Below, piece by piece: positions 1-9,574 of a stretch of DNA of 64,000 bases (position 1 is its first letter; every line of letters begins with the position of its first letter). Both the position numbers and the translations under genes were made by a program. Source of the stretch: JACNKV01 sp964645915 (GTDB lineage: Bacteria; Fidelibacterota; Marinisomatia; Marinisomatales; JACNKV01). The stretch spans positions 43,574-107,573 of the forward strand of contig CAZYDH010000006.1 in the NCBI GenBank assembly GCA_964645915.1. Direction: 5' to 3'. The notes under the pieces are model-generated. The model searched no databases, was not told where the DNA came from, and saw only the letters and a program-made list of their open reading frames with translations.

Positions 1-1
1 C

Positions 2-397
2 AACGAAGGTACGGAATCCTTCTTCGCACGCAGCATGATCGTAAATGCAGCCCGTGCAACCGGATTGCAACCGATCGATACTGTATTCAGTGATGTAGGA
101 GACGAAGCCGGTTTACGTGAATCTGTTCGTGAAGCAAAACAACTTGGGTTTGACGGAAAAGGATGTATCCATCCCAGACAGATCTTACCCCTACATGAAG
201 AATTTGCTCCCAAACAATCTGAAATAGACAAAGCCACAAAGATCGTTCTTGCTTTTGACAAGGCAGAAGCCGAAGGACTCGGTGTGGTTTCGTTGGGAAC
301 AAAAATGATTGATCCGCCGGTTGTAAAACGAGCACAAAACACTGTGAATCTAGCGATTGCTACCGGATTACTTAACCATGACTGGAAACAAGAATAA
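2..397 (+). CDS. citE: Citrate lyase beta-subunit-like protein (HpcH/HpaI aldolase family), 5'-truncated
   Basis: The reading frame is open from base 2, so the gene starts before the window; the C-terminal 131 residues remain. The family (HpcH/HpaI aldolase, CitE) cleaves citryl or similar thioesters. Visible family marks are the GKGCIHPRQI segment, in which the His-Pro-x-Gln loop is conserved in CitE proteins, and a C-terminal region containing TKMIDPPVVKRAQ, which matches the usual CitE ending. The catalytic N-terminal part is outside the window. A citF homologue lies two genes downstream, which supports a citrate-lyase role. Malyl-CoA or citramalyl-CoA lyases have the same fold and cannot be excluded from this fragment. 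The acyl-carrier subunit citD is not seen; it would be expected upstream. Confidence 0.75.
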   Translation, partial: NEGTESFFARSMIVNAARATGLQPIDTVFSDVGDEAGLRESVREAKQLGFDGKGCIHPRQILPLHEEFAPKQSEIDKATKIVLAFDKAEAEGLGVVSLGTKMIDPPVVKRAQNTVNLAIATGLLNHDWKQE

Positions 398-457
398 AAA
401 GCTGATTCCTTTTTAAAATAAATTGAAAAAGTAATCGACCATTATTTTTAATAGATT

Positions 458-1882
458 ATGTTAGATACACGGCGAGAAGTAAGACGACGACTCAGTCAAT
501 TAGAGTTTAACTCACAAAAATCACTCTTTAAGATTTTTGTATGTCTGATTATCGCAGGAAGTGTCAGCCTTATCCCTCAATATTCAGGATTGTCAGAAGC
601 AGGACAATGGACTTTTTTCATCATGTTATTTGGAGCGGGATTATGGATATCAGAAGCCATCCCTGCTTTTGCGACCGCTTTAGTCATCATTGCATTGGAA
701 ATTGCCATCCTCGGAAAACCGAATGGTGTTTTTGCTTCCGGCCCTAAAGATTGGGAAATGTTTATTCGCCCTTGGTCCAGTCCCTTAATTTGGCTGTTTT
801 TTGGTGGATTTATCCTCGCAGCAGCCGCCTCAAAAACTCGTCTGGATCGATGGATTGCACGTCATGTTTTGGGATGGTTTGGAACAAAACCCGTAAAAGT
901 ATTAATGGGATTAATGATCATTACATTTACATTCTCGATGTTTATGTCCAATACCGCAACGACTGTCATGATGTTAGCTGTATTAACTCCTGTCATTGGA
1001 AAGTTGGATAAAACCGATCCTTTTTCAAAAGCGATGTTGTTGGGTGTTCCTTTTGCTGCAAATCTTGGAGGAATGGGGACGATCATTGGATCCCCTCCCA
1101 ACGCAATTGCGATAGGATCATTATCAGAGTCCTTTTCAATTAACTTCGCTGAATGGATGATAATCGGCCTCCCCCCGGCTCTTGTGTTGGCGATAATGAT
1201 GTGGGCTTATCTCATTTGGAAATATCCCGCCAGTACAAATCAAATAGATTTATCCGATTTAATGGACGATTCCTATCAAAGTGCCCGTTTACCTTTGTGG
1301 AAAAAGTTGATGGTGTTAGTTGTCTTTTTATTAACCATCGGTTTATGGCTTACCAGTCCTATCCACTCGATTCCAACACCGGTAGTCTCATTTATTCCAA
1401 TAGCATTATTTGCATCCGTGCGAGTGATTGGTGTAGATGATTTGCGAAAGATCCCATGGGAGGTTTTGATCTTACTAACCGGAGGATTATCGCTTGGTGT
1501 TGCGGTATTAAAAACCGGATTAGCCGAATGGCTCGTTGGAGGATTCTATTTTGAAAAAAGCGGGATAATCCTTCTGATATTTTTCTTTGCTTATTTTGCA
1601 TCCATTATATCAAATCTTATGAGTAATACAGCCGCAACAAATATTTTAGTACCCATCGGATTAACAGCAGCGCTGGGTTTTGAACCTCATGTGGTTATTG
1701 CGATTGCACTGGGGGCATCGTCTGCTATGTGTATGCCCATCTCAACACCACCTAACGCTCTGGCTTATTCATCCGGCAAACTAGCAATGAAAGATTTTTT
1801 ATCCGGTGGATTAGTCGTTGGTATTCTAGCGCCGATTATTTCGGTATCATGGGTTATTTGGGTCATGGATAAAATACAATAG
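458..1882 (+). CDS. DASS-family di/tricarboxylate:Na+ symporter or antiporter
   Basis: A 474-residue, strongly hydrophobic protein of the divalent anion:sodium symporter family (SLC13/CitT/SdcS type), expected to carry dicarboxylates or citrate across the inner membrane. It has the two diagnostic Ser-Asn-Thr motifs in the paired hairpin regions: MSNTATTVMML in the first half (about residue 165) and MSNTAATNILVP in the second half (about residue 388). The length is normal for the family. It sits between the citE-like and citF-like genes, which makes citrate, or a related carboxylate released or consumed by citrate lyase, the likely substrate. The exact substrate and ion coupling cannot be read from sequence. 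The first 25 residues are charged and cytoplasmic-looking. Confidence 0.85.
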   Translation: MLDTRREVRRRLSQLEFNSQKSLFKIFVCLIIAGSVSLIPQYSGLSEAGQWTFFIMLFGAGLWISEAIPAFATALVIIALEIAILGKPNGVFASGPKDWEMFIRPWSSPLIWLFFGGFILAAAASKTRLDRWIARHVLGWFGTKPVKVLMGLMIITFTFSMFMSNTATTVMMLAVLTPVIGKLDKTDPFSKAMLLGVPFAANLGGMGTIIGSPPNAIAIGSLSESFSINFAEWMIIGLPPALVLAIMMWAYLIWKYPASTNQIDLSDLMDDSYQSARLPLWKKLMVLVVFLLTIGLWLTSPIHSIPTPVVSFIPIALFASVRVIGVDDLRKIPWEVLILLTGGLSLGVAVLKTGLAEWLVGGFYFEKSGIILLIFFFAYFASIISNLMSNTAATNILVPIGLTAALGFEPHVVIAIALGASSAMCMPISTPPNALAYSSGKLAMKDFLSGGLVVGILAPIISVSWVIWVMDKIQ

Positions 1883-1903
1883 AAACAAGAATAGGAGACT
1901 CTT

Positions 1904-3466
1904 GTGGAACACAAAAAAGAATTAGTAAAAAATGCTACAGGACGGTTCGTCCCGACAGTAATCAATGGAACAAAACAAACTCCCTTTCAAGGAGTCAATA
2001 AATTTAAACCAACCGAAAAGAAAGCCGCTCCGCCTATCCGTTCCTGTACTGATTATCCTTCTGATGGGAATAAAGTTGTCAACTCTCTATCACAAGCATT
2101 AGAACAATGTGGATTAAATGATAGAATGACAATTTCTTCACATCACCATTTTCGGAATGGTGATCTTATCATGAATCAGGTTTTTGATATCGCTGCTGAA
2201 AAGCAAGTTAAAGGGCTTCGCTGGTTCCCGTCTGCTGCATTTCCTTGCCATAAGCCAATTATTGAGCATATAAAAAATGGTGTTGTCGATTGGATTGAAG
2301 GATCATTAAATGGTCCGCTTGGAGATTATGCTTCTCAGGGTGGGATGCGCGGTACCGGAGTTTTACGAAGTCACGGTGGTCGTTGGCAGGCTGTCCAAGA
2401 TGGTGAGGTTCATATTGATATTGCCATTATTGCTGCTCCCACTGCTGATGCCTTTGGAAATGCCACGGGAGATCGAGGTCCGTCTGCGTGTGGATTATTG
2501 GGGTTTGGATTAGTAGATTCGGTCTATGCAGATAAGGTCATTGTCGTTACAGATAATCTTGTTCCTTTCCCATGTATCCCATGGCAAATACAAGGACAGA
2601 ATGTGGATTATGTCGTTGTGCTGGATAAAGTTGGAGAACCGGAAAAAATTATTTCAGGAACCACAAAATTAACCAAATCTCCCGACCGACTTCATATCGC
2701 TGAACTAACCGCACGATTTGTTAAAGATGCCGGGATTTTAAAAGACGGTTTCAGTTTTCAGGCTGGTGCTGGTGGTACTTCTCTCGCATTTGCAATCTTT
2801 TTAAAACAGATGATGATCGATGCAGATATCAAAGCAAGATTTATTCGAGGTGGCTCAACAAAATATCTTGTTGAAATGCTCGAAGAAGGATTGACCGATT
2901 ACATTCTAGATGGGCAAACATTTGATCTGGATGGGGTTCGGTCCATGCGTGAGAATTCCGGCCATCAAGATACTTCTCCATTTACAAGTTATAATTGGCA
3001 TGGAAAAGGGAATTTTGCTTCTATGTTGGATGTTGTTGTTTTAGGTGCAACCGAGGTGGATGTGAATTTCAATGCCAACGTGGTGACTCACTCAGATGGT
3101 AGAATGTTACACGGAATTGGTGGATGGCAAAATTGTTTATTCAGCAAATGTACGATCTTACCTATCCCTGCTTTCCGTAATCGAATTCCTGTTATTGTGG
3201 ATGAGGTGACTACTTTGGTCGGTCCGGGAGAATTAATCGATGTGATCGTTACCGAACGAGGAATTGCAATCAATCCATTAAGAAAAGATCTCATCGAAGC
3301 AACAAAAGATAGTGATCTACCCATCCGGACAATTGAAGATATTAAAAACGAAATTGATGAACTCATTGGAGGCCCACCCGCCAAACCGGAACTGACCGAT
3401 GAAGTGGTCAGTGTGGTAAAATGGGTAGATGGAACCATTATTGATTCAATCTTTCGGGTGAAATAA
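1904..3466 (+). CDS. citF: Citrate lyase alpha subunit-like CoA/ACP transferase
   Basis: This 520-residue protein matches the citrate lyase alpha subunit, which transfers the acetyl-ACP thioester to citrate to give citryl-ACP. Family signs are the SSHHHFRNGD segment (about residue 80), long Gly-rich CoA-transferase core segments (GGMRGTG, GAGGTSLAFA) and a C-terminal VVKWVDGTIID ending typical of CitF. It uses a GTG start at 1904 preceded by an AGGAG box, 21 bases after the transporter. The length is close to that of known CitF proteins. The order citE, transporter, citF differs from the usual citDEF block, and no citX or citG is seen. In anaerobes citrate lyase supports citrate fermentation; a reductive-TCA role would be an alternative. 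Confidence 0.85.
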   Translation: MEHKKELVKNATGRFVPTVINGTKQTPFQGVNKFKPTEKKAAPPIRSCTDYPSDGNKVVNSLSQALEQCGLNDRMTISSHHHFRNGDLIMNQVFDIAAEKQVKGLRWFPSAAFPCHKPIIEHIKNGVVDWIEGSLNGPLGDYASQGGMRGTGVLRSHGGRWQAVQDGEVHIDIAIIAAPTADAFGNATGDRGPSACGLLGFGLVDSVYADKVIVVTDNLVPFPCIPWQIQGQNVDYVVVLDKVGEPEKIISGTTKLTKSPDRLHIAELTARFVKDAGILKDGFSFQAGAGGTSLAFAIFLKQMMIDADIKARFIRGGSTKYLVEMLEEGLTDYILDGQTFDLDGVRSMRENSGHQDTSPFTSYNWHGKGNFASMLDVVVLGATEVDVNFNANVVTHSDGRMLHGIGGWQNCLFSKCTILPIPAFRNRIPVIVDEVTTLVGPGELIDVIVTERGIAINPLRKDLIEATKDSDLPIRTIEDIKNEIDELIGGPPAKPELTDEVVSVVKWVDGTIIDSIFRVK

Positions 3467-4062
3467 TGAAATATCCAGAATTTTTTTATAGTATTGAATC
3501 GATAATACTTCAGGACAAGTTAGCCAATTTTCTTGGAGCTTTTGAAAGTGGTTATATTGAGTTCACTTATTTAGATGTGGTTAAATCTGCTGGGCATAGT
3601 TGTCCAACGGTTGCGGGAGCTTATTTAATGACATTGCATGGTCTAAAAGCTCTCTTCCCAAATGAAACTCCTCAACGAGGAGAAATATCGGTTTCGTTTT
3701 CAGATGACATTAATAATGGTGTGACTGGAGTGATTGCAAATATCATTACTCAAATCACCGGGGCAACGGAACATCATGGATTTAAAGGAATTAACGGAAA
3801 ATTTATTCGTCACGGATTAATGCATTTTAATGAAGATATTTCATCGTCTATTCGGTTTCAAAGAATCGATAATGGTGAGTCTGTTGATGTCATTTATAAT
3901 CCAAATTCCATTCTACCCAGCCCTTTACAGCAGACCCTAATGCAAAAGATGCAACAAGGGATTGCCACTGAATCAGATATGAAAACTTTTGGTGAACTTT
4001 GGCAAATGCGGGTTCAGAATATCTTTGAAAACCAAAAAGACGTCATTACAATTATAAAATAA
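3466..4062 (+). CDS. FmdE-domain-like protein
   Basis: A 198-residue soluble protein whose ATG overlaps the citF stop codon by one base, so it is translationally coupled. Residues around 43-52 read AGHSCPTVAGAY, which resembles the G-H-x-C-P segment of the FmdE family (named after subunit E of molybdenum formylmethanofuran dehydrogenase). In that family the Cys and His can bind a metal. A second His-rich patch (TEHHGFKG) lies near residue 105. The C-terminal zinc ribbon found in some FmdE proteins is absent. Its role inside a citrate-lyase operon is unknown; a metal-binding or cofactor accessory function for the neighbouring enzymes is a guess. Confidence 0.6.
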   Translation: MKYPEFFYSIESIILQDKLANFLGAFESGYIEFTYLDVVKSAGHSCPTVAGAYLMTLHGLKALFPNETPQRGEISVSFSDDINNGVTGVIANIITQITGATEHHGFKGINGKFIRHGLMHFNEDISSSIRFQRIDNGESVDVIYNPNSILPSPLQQTLMQKMQQGIATESDMKTFGELWQMRVQNIFENQKDVITIIK

Positions 4063-4075
4063 ACTTGGAGATTCT

Positions 4076-4606
4076 ATGAAAGAACAAATATTAAAAATCT
4101 GGCCTGAAATTAATTGGATACAAGATGAAGAAATTAAAGAGAAAACCTTAAATGCTTGGGTATGGGCAGTTGAAAATTCCGTGCTCACTCCAGAGGATCT
4201 TGAAACCATTCCTTTCTCATTGTTGATCAAGGATTGTGATGTTTCATTTATGAATCATAAACGAACTTGTGTTCATTTAGCTGTTGATATCGCAAAACGG
4301 ATGAAAGATAATTTTGGAGACGAGATCCAAATTGATATGGACACCTTGATCTCCGGTGCAATTTTAATCGATATCGGCAAACTCCTCGAATATGAAATTA
4401 TTGACGGAAAACTGACCACAAGTAATTATGGTAAAATTGTACGACATCCGTTTAGTGGATTGGCGATCGCGGCTCGGTTCGATCTGTCTCCGGAGATCCA
4501 GCATATTATCGGAACTCATTCAAAAGAGGGAGACTTAGGAAAAAGAACAACCGAATCCATTATTGTTCATCATGCTGACTTTGTCTCATTTGAACCTTTC
4601 AAATAG
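4076..4606 (+). CDS. HD-domain-like protein with altered HD pair
   Basis: A 176-residue protein with the layout of an HD phosphohydrolase. It shows a first His (VHLAVDIAKRM, about residue 64), the central helix AILIDIGKLLEYE (about residues 92-104), then HPFSG, GTHSKEG and a terminal VHHADF. Where typical HD domains have His-Asp in the central helix this protein has Ile-Asp, so one metal ligand seems to be lost. It starts 13 bases after the FmdE-like gene, behind a TTGGAG box, and belongs to the same operon. HD proteins usually hydrolyse phosphate esters. Here either the metal site is changed or the protein has become regulatory; the substrate is unknown. Confidence 0.6.
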   Translation: MKEQILKIWPEINWIQDEEIKEKTLNAWVWAVENSVLTPEDLETIPFSLLIKDCDVSFMNHKRTCVHLAVDIAKRMKDNFGDEIQIDMDTLISGAILIDIGKLLEYEIIDGKLTTSNYGKIVRHPFSGLAIAARFDLSPEIQHIIGTHSKEGDLGKRTTESIIVHHADFVSFEPFK

Positions 4607-4676
4607 TGTTCTTGATAACAACATAAAATGATGAATTCCATTTCATTGATGATTTCATTTTGAAAGAAAGAAAGAT

Positions 4677-6647
4677 ATGAAACAAAATTTAATTGAAAAA
4701 ATTGCTCAAAAGTTTGCTGTCGGTCTTGAAAAAGATCATACTGTAAAAAGTGGTGATTTTATTTCCATAAAACCGGATCATTGCATGACACATGATAATA
4801 CCGGAGCAGTGATGAATAAATTTAAAGCTATCGGCGCAAAAAAAATGGCTGATCCAAGATCACCTGTCTTTGCTTTGGATCACAATGTCCAAGATAAAAG
4901 TGAAGCTACTTTGACAAAATATGCTAATATTGAAGCCTTTGCAGCAGAAATGGGTGTAGATTTTTATCCTGCCGGTCGTGGAATTGGTCATCAGATCATG
5001 TGTGAAGAAGGATATGCATTCCCCGGAGGAATGATGGTTGCATCGGACAGCCATTCTAATATGTATGGCGGATTAGGAGTTTTAGGAACCCCCGTTGTTC
5101 GGACGGACGCAGCTTCACTCTGGGCTACCGGAAGAACATGGTGGCAAGTCCCCCCTGTTGCAAAAGTAGAATTAACCGGAGCATTACAACCGGGAGTGAC
5201 CGGTAAAGATGTTATCCTTGCGATTTGTGGATATTTCAATAACGATGAAGCACTTAATCATGCTCTCGAATTTACCGGAGATGGTGTAAAGCAATTTTCC
5301 ATCGACCAACGATTAACAATTGCAAATATGTCCACGGAATGGGGAACGCTTGCCGGTGTTTTTCCGATTGATGATATCACCATTGAATGGCTTCGTTCAA
5401 GGGCAGATTTCCTAGAAGCTAGAGGATTGGCAGGAGTTCCATCTGATAAAGATACCAAAGATGGAATTCACTTACGGTTGAATCATGAACGAATTGATGC
5501 ACTGGTTAATAACCTCCCTACCGCTGATCAAGATGCCTATTATGCAAAAACGTTTACGATTGACTTAAGTTCAATCCAACCATTTATTGCCGGTCCTGAT
5601 AATCTGAAAACCACGATGTCAATGACTGAAGCTGAAAAAGAACATATCAAAATTAATAAGGCATATCTGGTTTCTTGCGTGAACTCAAGAGTAGAAGATC
5701 TGTCACAAGCTGCTGAAGCGATTAACGGGAAAAAAGTTGCTGATGGAGTAGAATTTTATATCGCAGCTGCCTCTAGTGAAGTTCAGGATGAAAGTGAAAA
5801 AAGAGGTGATTGGCAAAAATTAGTGAATGCGGGCGCAAAGACCCTTCCTCCCGGATGTGGAATGTGTATAGGATTAGGCGTAGGACTTCTAGGAGAAAAT
5901 GAAATTGGCATTTCTGCAACAAATCGGAATTTTAAGGGAAGAATGGGCGCAAAATCTGCCAAAGCCTTTCTAAGCTCCCCCGCCGTGGTTGCTGCATCTG
6001 CTGCTGCCGGCTACATTACGTCACCATCAAGTTTTGATGATACAAAACTATTGGGAAAAATGGAGACTCACTTAAAACGAACCAGTGAAACTCCTTCGGT
6101 AACGATCATGGATGGATTTCCTGATAAAATTTCCGGTAAATTGATTTTCTGTCACCAAGACAATTTAAACACCGATGGAATATATCCAGGAAAATACACC
6201 TATATTGATGATTTCACTCCGGAACAACAAGCAGAAGTCGTTATGGAAAATTATGATACTCGTTTTGTTGAGATTGTTGGAAAAGGTGATCTTGTAGTTG
6301 GAGGATTTAATTTTGGAACAGGATCTTCACGCGAGCAAGCTGCCACCGCATTAAAATATCGAGGAGTAGAACTCGTCATTGCCGGTTCATTCTCAGAAAC
6401 ATACAAACGAAACGCTATTAATAACGGATTCTTAGTTATTGAAGCTCCGGAATTAGTAAATGACCTAAAAACAAAATTTGGATCAAACAATCTCACGGTA
6501 GATACAGACATCCATGCAGAAATTAATTTTCAAACTGCAACACTTTCAGCGAATGGAAAAACCTATGCAATTTCTCCGGTGGGAGTTGCTGCACAGGAAC
6601 TCATTTTAAGTGGCGGTCTTGAGAATTGGGTCATGCAAAATATTTAA
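4677..6647 (+). CDS. Aconitase-family hydratase, homoaconitase (Lys4)-like
   Basis: A 656-residue aconitase-superfamily enzyme that isomerises citrate to isocitrate or homocitrate to homoisocitrate through a [4Fe-4S] cluster. The three cluster cysteines are visible: C334 in SCVNSR, and C394 and C397 in PPGCGMCIG. The swivel domain follows, with the GTGSSREQAA motif near residue 546. The segments SDSHSNMYGGLG, RTDAASLWATG and TWWQVPPVAKVEL are closer in my memory to fungal homoaconitase Lys4 than to bacterial AcnA or AcnB, and the protein is shorter than those. The gene is followed after 40 bases by a beta-decarboxylating dehydrogenase, so the pair performs consecutive steps. Citrate is the simplest substrate given the citrate lyase genes; homocitrate is the alternative. 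Confidence 0.8.
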   Translation: MKQNLIEKIAQKFAVGLEKDHTVKSGDFISIKPDHCMTHDNTGAVMNKFKAIGAKKMADPRSPVFALDHNVQDKSEATLTKYANIEAFAAEMGVDFYPAGRGIGHQIMCEEGYAFPGGMMVASDSHSNMYGGLGVLGTPVVRTDAASLWATGRTWWQVPPVAKVELTGALQPGVTGKDVILAICGYFNNDEALNHALEFTGDGVKQFSIDQRLTIANMSTEWGTLAGVFPIDDITIEWLRSRADFLEARGLAGVPSDKDTKDGIHLRLNHERIDALVNNLPTADQDAYYAKTFTIDLSSIQPFIAGPDNLKTTMSMTEAEKEHIKINKAYLVSCVNSRVEDLSQAAEAINGKKVADGVEFYIAAASSEVQDESEKRGDWQKLVNAGAKTLPPGCGMCIGLGVGLLGENEIGISATNRNFKGRMGAKSAKAFLSSPAVVAASAAAGYITSPSSFDDTKLLGKMETHLKRTSETPSVTIMDGFPDKISGKLIFCHQDNLNTDGIYPGKYTYIDDFTPEQQAEVVMENYDTRFVEIVGKGDLVVGGFNFGTGSSREQAATALKYRGVELVIAGSFSETYKRNAINNGFLVIEAPELVNDLKTKFGSNNLTVDTDIHAEINFQTATLSANGKTYAISPVGVAAQELILSGGLENWVMQNI

Positions 6648-6687
6648 GATTAAATAACCATTCATATAAAAATAAAAGGACAATAAA

Positions 6688-7884
6688 ATGAAAAGAACTA
6701 TTGTTAAAATGCCGGGTGACGGTATCGGAAAAGTTGTATTAGATGAAACGATTCGCGTACTGAGCGCAGCCGGATTTGAAGCAGATTATGTAGAAGGTGA
6801 TATCGGTTGGGAATTTTGGTGCTCAGAAGGGAATCCGCTACCACAAAGAACTCTTGACTTAATAGAGAAACACAAGATCGGATTGTTTGGTGCGATCACT
6901 TCAAAACCAAAAGATGAAGCTTTTGATGAGTTGGCTCCTGAATTAAAAGAGAAGGGATTAGTTTATTCAAGTCCTATCGTAGGATTACGTCAACATTTTG
7001 GTTTAGATATTTGTTTACGTCCATGCCGTACGTATAAAGGGAATCCACTGAATTTCATCCGTCGAGGTCCCGGAGACACCGTTGAAGAACCAGAAGTGGA
7101 TGTAGCCATCTTCCGACAGAATACTGAAGGGTTGTATGGTGGTGTGGAATGGAGTGATCCACCCGAACATGTTTATGATGCACTTATGACACACCCTAAA
7201 TTCGAAAAGAATTTTGGTGAAACACCCAAAGATGAAATCTCTGTTTCTACTCGCATATTTACTCAAAAAGCAACACGAAGAATTTTAACAGCTGCCTTTG
7301 AGTATGCAAAGAAATATAATTATAAATCCGTGACGGTTTGTGAAAAACCAAATGTGATTCGTGAAACATCGGGAATGATGTATAAAATGGCACAACAAAT
7401 TCAAAAATCAGATTATCCTGATATTGAACTTTGGAATACAAACATTGATGCCCAGATGATGTGGTTAACTAAAAATCCTGAAAACTACGGTGTGATCGTA
7501 GCAGGAAATATGTTCGGAGATATCGTATCAGATGGCTTTGCAGGACTAATTGGTGGACTTGGATTTGCTTGCAGTGCACAATATAATCCAGAATCAGGGG
7601 TTGGTGTGTTTGAACCCACACATGGTAGTGCACCAAAGTATGCAGATTATCCAACTTCCATTGTTAATCCAATCGCTATGGTCGAATCAGCCTGTATGAT
7701 GTTAGACTTTATTGATGAACAAGAGATTGCAGATAAAATTCGTAAAGCTGTCGCAGAAGTTGTTGTTGAAGGAAATGTACGCACATATGACATGATGAAA
7801 ATGCCGGGGAAACAGGATGTAATCGATAATGGTGCTGCAACAACAATAAAGATGGCAGAAGCAATTATTGCGAAATTAAGTTAG
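6688..7884 (+). CDS. Isocitrate/isopropylmalate dehydrogenase family protein
   Basis: A 398-residue beta-decarboxylating dehydrogenase. The N terminus has the family signature MPGDGIGK, the middle has the Asn-Thr-Glu-Gly-Leu-Tyr stretch (RQNTEGLYGG, about residue 144) and the C-terminal half has GNMFGDIVSDGFAGLIGG plus the NAD-binding-loop region EPTHGSAPKY. The family oxidises isocitrate, homoisocitrate or 3-isopropylmalate with NAD(P)+. Position directly after the aconitase-like gene makes isocitrate (or homoisocitrate) more likely than isopropylmalate. A Glu-Pro-Thr-His-Gly-Ser loop without an obvious NADP-specific Lys/Tyr pair suggests NAD use, but this is uncertain. Ribosome-binding box AAAGGAC precedes the ATG. 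Confidence 0.8.
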   Translation: MKRTIVKMPGDGIGKVVLDETIRVLSAAGFEADYVEGDIGWEFWCSEGNPLPQRTLDLIEKHKIGLFGAITSKPKDEAFDELAPELKEKGLVYSSPIVGLRQHFGLDICLRPCRTYKGNPLNFIRRGPGDTVEEPEVDVAIFRQNTEGLYGGVEWSDPPEHVYDALMTHPKFEKNFGETPKDEISVSTRIFTQKATRRILTAAFEYAKKYNYKSVTVCEKPNVIRETSGMMYKMAQQIQKSDYPDIELWNTNIDAQMMWLTKNPENYGVIVAGNMFGDIVSDGFAGLIGGLGFACSAQYNPESGVGVFEPTHGSAPKYADYPTSIVNPIAMVESACMMLDFIDEQEIADKIRKAVAEVVVEGNVRTYDMMKMPGKQDVIDNGAATTIKMAEAIIAKLS

Positions 7885-7908
7885 AGTTGATATTAGGAAA
7901 ATAATTAA

Positions 7909-8139
7909 ATGAAGTTGAAAGATTTAAAACAATATAAAATGGATGGATATAAGAGATTATTCTTCCTTTTTTCCAGTTGTGTTTTATTTTTTGGTATCTA
8001 TCTAACAGGTTGGAAAGAAGTCCATTGGCTTTTATATATTCCTCCCATTTTCTTTTTGGGTGCTTCGTTAAATGGATATTGTACCGGTTTAATTATTTCA
8101 CAAATGTTATTTGATAAATTAAGAAAGGATGAAAAATGA
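7909..8139 (+). CDS. Small two-helix membrane protein, unknown function
   Basis: A 76-residue protein not recognised as a named family. Two hydrophobic segments are visible (about residues 17-33 and 41-62), flanked by a Lys-rich N terminus and a charged C terminus, so it probably sits in the inner membrane. It lies 24 bases after the dehydrogenase gene, and its last codon overlaps the ATG of the PrpD-like gene (ATGA), so it belongs to this operon and is translated together with it. No catalytic residues are evident. Confidence 0.6.
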   Translation: MKLKDLKQYKMDGYKRLFFLFSSCVLFFGIYLTGWKEVHWLLYIPPIFFLGASLNGYCTGLIISQMLFDKLRKDEK

Positions 8140-9569
8140 AATCATCTATAGGTAGACAAATTTCTGAGTTTGCTGTAAATCTTAAGTATGAAGATCTACC
8201 ACCGGAAGTTATTTTTGAAGTAAAACGATATTTATATGATTCGATCGGTTGTGCATACGGAAGTATGAAAACCAAAGATGTAAATATCATTTTGGACATT
8301 TATCGCGAGATGGGCGGTATTGAAGAATCCACAGTAATTGGGTTTGGGGATAAAATGCCTGCGGTTCATACAGCTTTGATCAATTCGTTAATGATTCGCG
8401 CCTTGGATTTTAATGATATTTACTGGAAAGAAGATCCAAGTCATCCTAGCGATATAATTCCGGCTGCGCTTAGTGCTGCTGAGAAAAATGACTCATCCAT
8501 GAAAGATGTGATTGTCGCTATTGTTTTAGCTTACGAATTTGAGCAACGTCTATGTTTATTCGCCAAGCCCGGTGTGCGCGAACGAAAATGGCATCATGCT
8601 ACCTTGACTCAATTTGTTTCACCAATTGTTGCTGGAAAAATTCTGGGCCTTACCGTAGATGAAATGGTGAACGCAATCGGTATTAGCGGTTGTCATAACC
8701 ACACCATCGGATGTCCAACCGCCGGTAAACTCACCATGATGAAGAATACGGTCGATCCTATGGCAGTTCAAAGCGGTGTGTTCGCTGCATTGATGGCACA
8801 AAGAGGATATTCCGGTACGGAGAAAGTATTCGAAGGAAAAGAAGGTTTCATGGATGCATTTATCGGATGGAATGCAAAAACTGAAGAACTGAAACCTACC
8901 GATATGGAAGGGCGTGACGGCGTTTCTTCATGGGCATGGGACCTCAGTGCTCTCTTAGATGGTCTTGGTGAAACTTACAAGATTCTTGAATGTGGAATGA
9001 AAGCCTTTCCAACTGAGGCATTAACGCATACACATATCTCGTGTGCACTCAATGTGATGACAAAAAACAATCTGGATTATTCAGATATTAAAGAAATCAA
9101 AGTGACTGCATTTGCTCAAGCATATGATATTCTCTTTGATCCGGCTAAGTACCGTCCTGAATCCAGAGAAACTGCGGATCATTCATTGCCTTACTGCTTA
9201 GCCGCCGCAATCGTGGATAAAAAAATCACCACCGATTCATTTTCAGATGAAAAATTAAATGACCCTAGAATCTTTGAAGTCATTGATAAGATCAAAGGTG
9301 AACCTTCTTTGGAATTTGAAAAAATGTTCCCGGCAAAACAACCTTCAAAAGTTGTCATTACAACTAACGCCGGAGATGTTTATTCCGAATATATGGAATA
9401 TCCAAAAGGAGACCCAAGAGAACCTATGACTATAGATGATTTAAATCATAAGTTCAATGCACTGTCAACGGAGCATTTTTCTGATGATAGGCTTGTTGCA
9501 ATAAAAGAGTTAATCTTTAATTGTGATAATTACTCTGCAAAAGAGTTTATGGATAAACTAGTAAAATAA
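8136..9569 (+). CDS. MmgE/PrpD family protein (2-methylcitrate dehydratase-like)
   Basis: A 477-residue member of the MmgE/PrpD family, which includes 2-methylcitrate dehydratase and cis-aconitate decarboxylase. Typical features are the N-terminal helical domain beginning GRQISEFAV, the RALDFNDIYW segment (about residue 88), SHPSDIIPAALSAAE and GCHNHTIGCPTAGKLTMMK. The length is normal. It overlaps the upstream small gene by four bases. In this cluster it could dehydrate citrate or 2-methylcitrate ahead of the aconitase-like enzyme. No prpB or prpC homologue is present, so a full methylcitrate cycle cannot be claimed. Substrates are diverse in this family. Confidence 0.8.
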   Translation: MKSSIGRQISEFAVNLKYEDLPPEVIFEVKRYLYDSIGCAYGSMKTKDVNIILDIYREMGGIEESTVIGFGDKMPAVHTALINSLMIRALDFNDIYWKEDPSHPSDIIPAALSAAEKNDSSMKDVIVAIVLAYEFEQRLCLFAKPGVRERKWHHATLTQFVSPIVAGKILGLTVDEMVNAIGISGCHNHTIGCPTAGKLTMMKNTVDPMAVQSGVFAALMAQRGYSGTEKVFEGKEGFMDAFIGWNAKTEELKPTDMEGRDGVSSWAWDLSALLDGLGETYKILECGMKAFPTEALTHTHISCALNVMTKNNLDYSDIKEIKVTAFAQAYDILFDPAKYRPESRETADHSLPYCLAAAIVDKKITTDSFSDEKLNDPRIFEVIDKIKGEPSLEFEKMFPAKQPSKVVITTNAGDVYSEYMEYPKGDPREPMTIDDLNHKFNALSTEHFSDDRLVAIKELIFNCDNYSAKEFMDKLVK

Positions 9570-9574
9570 CAATT

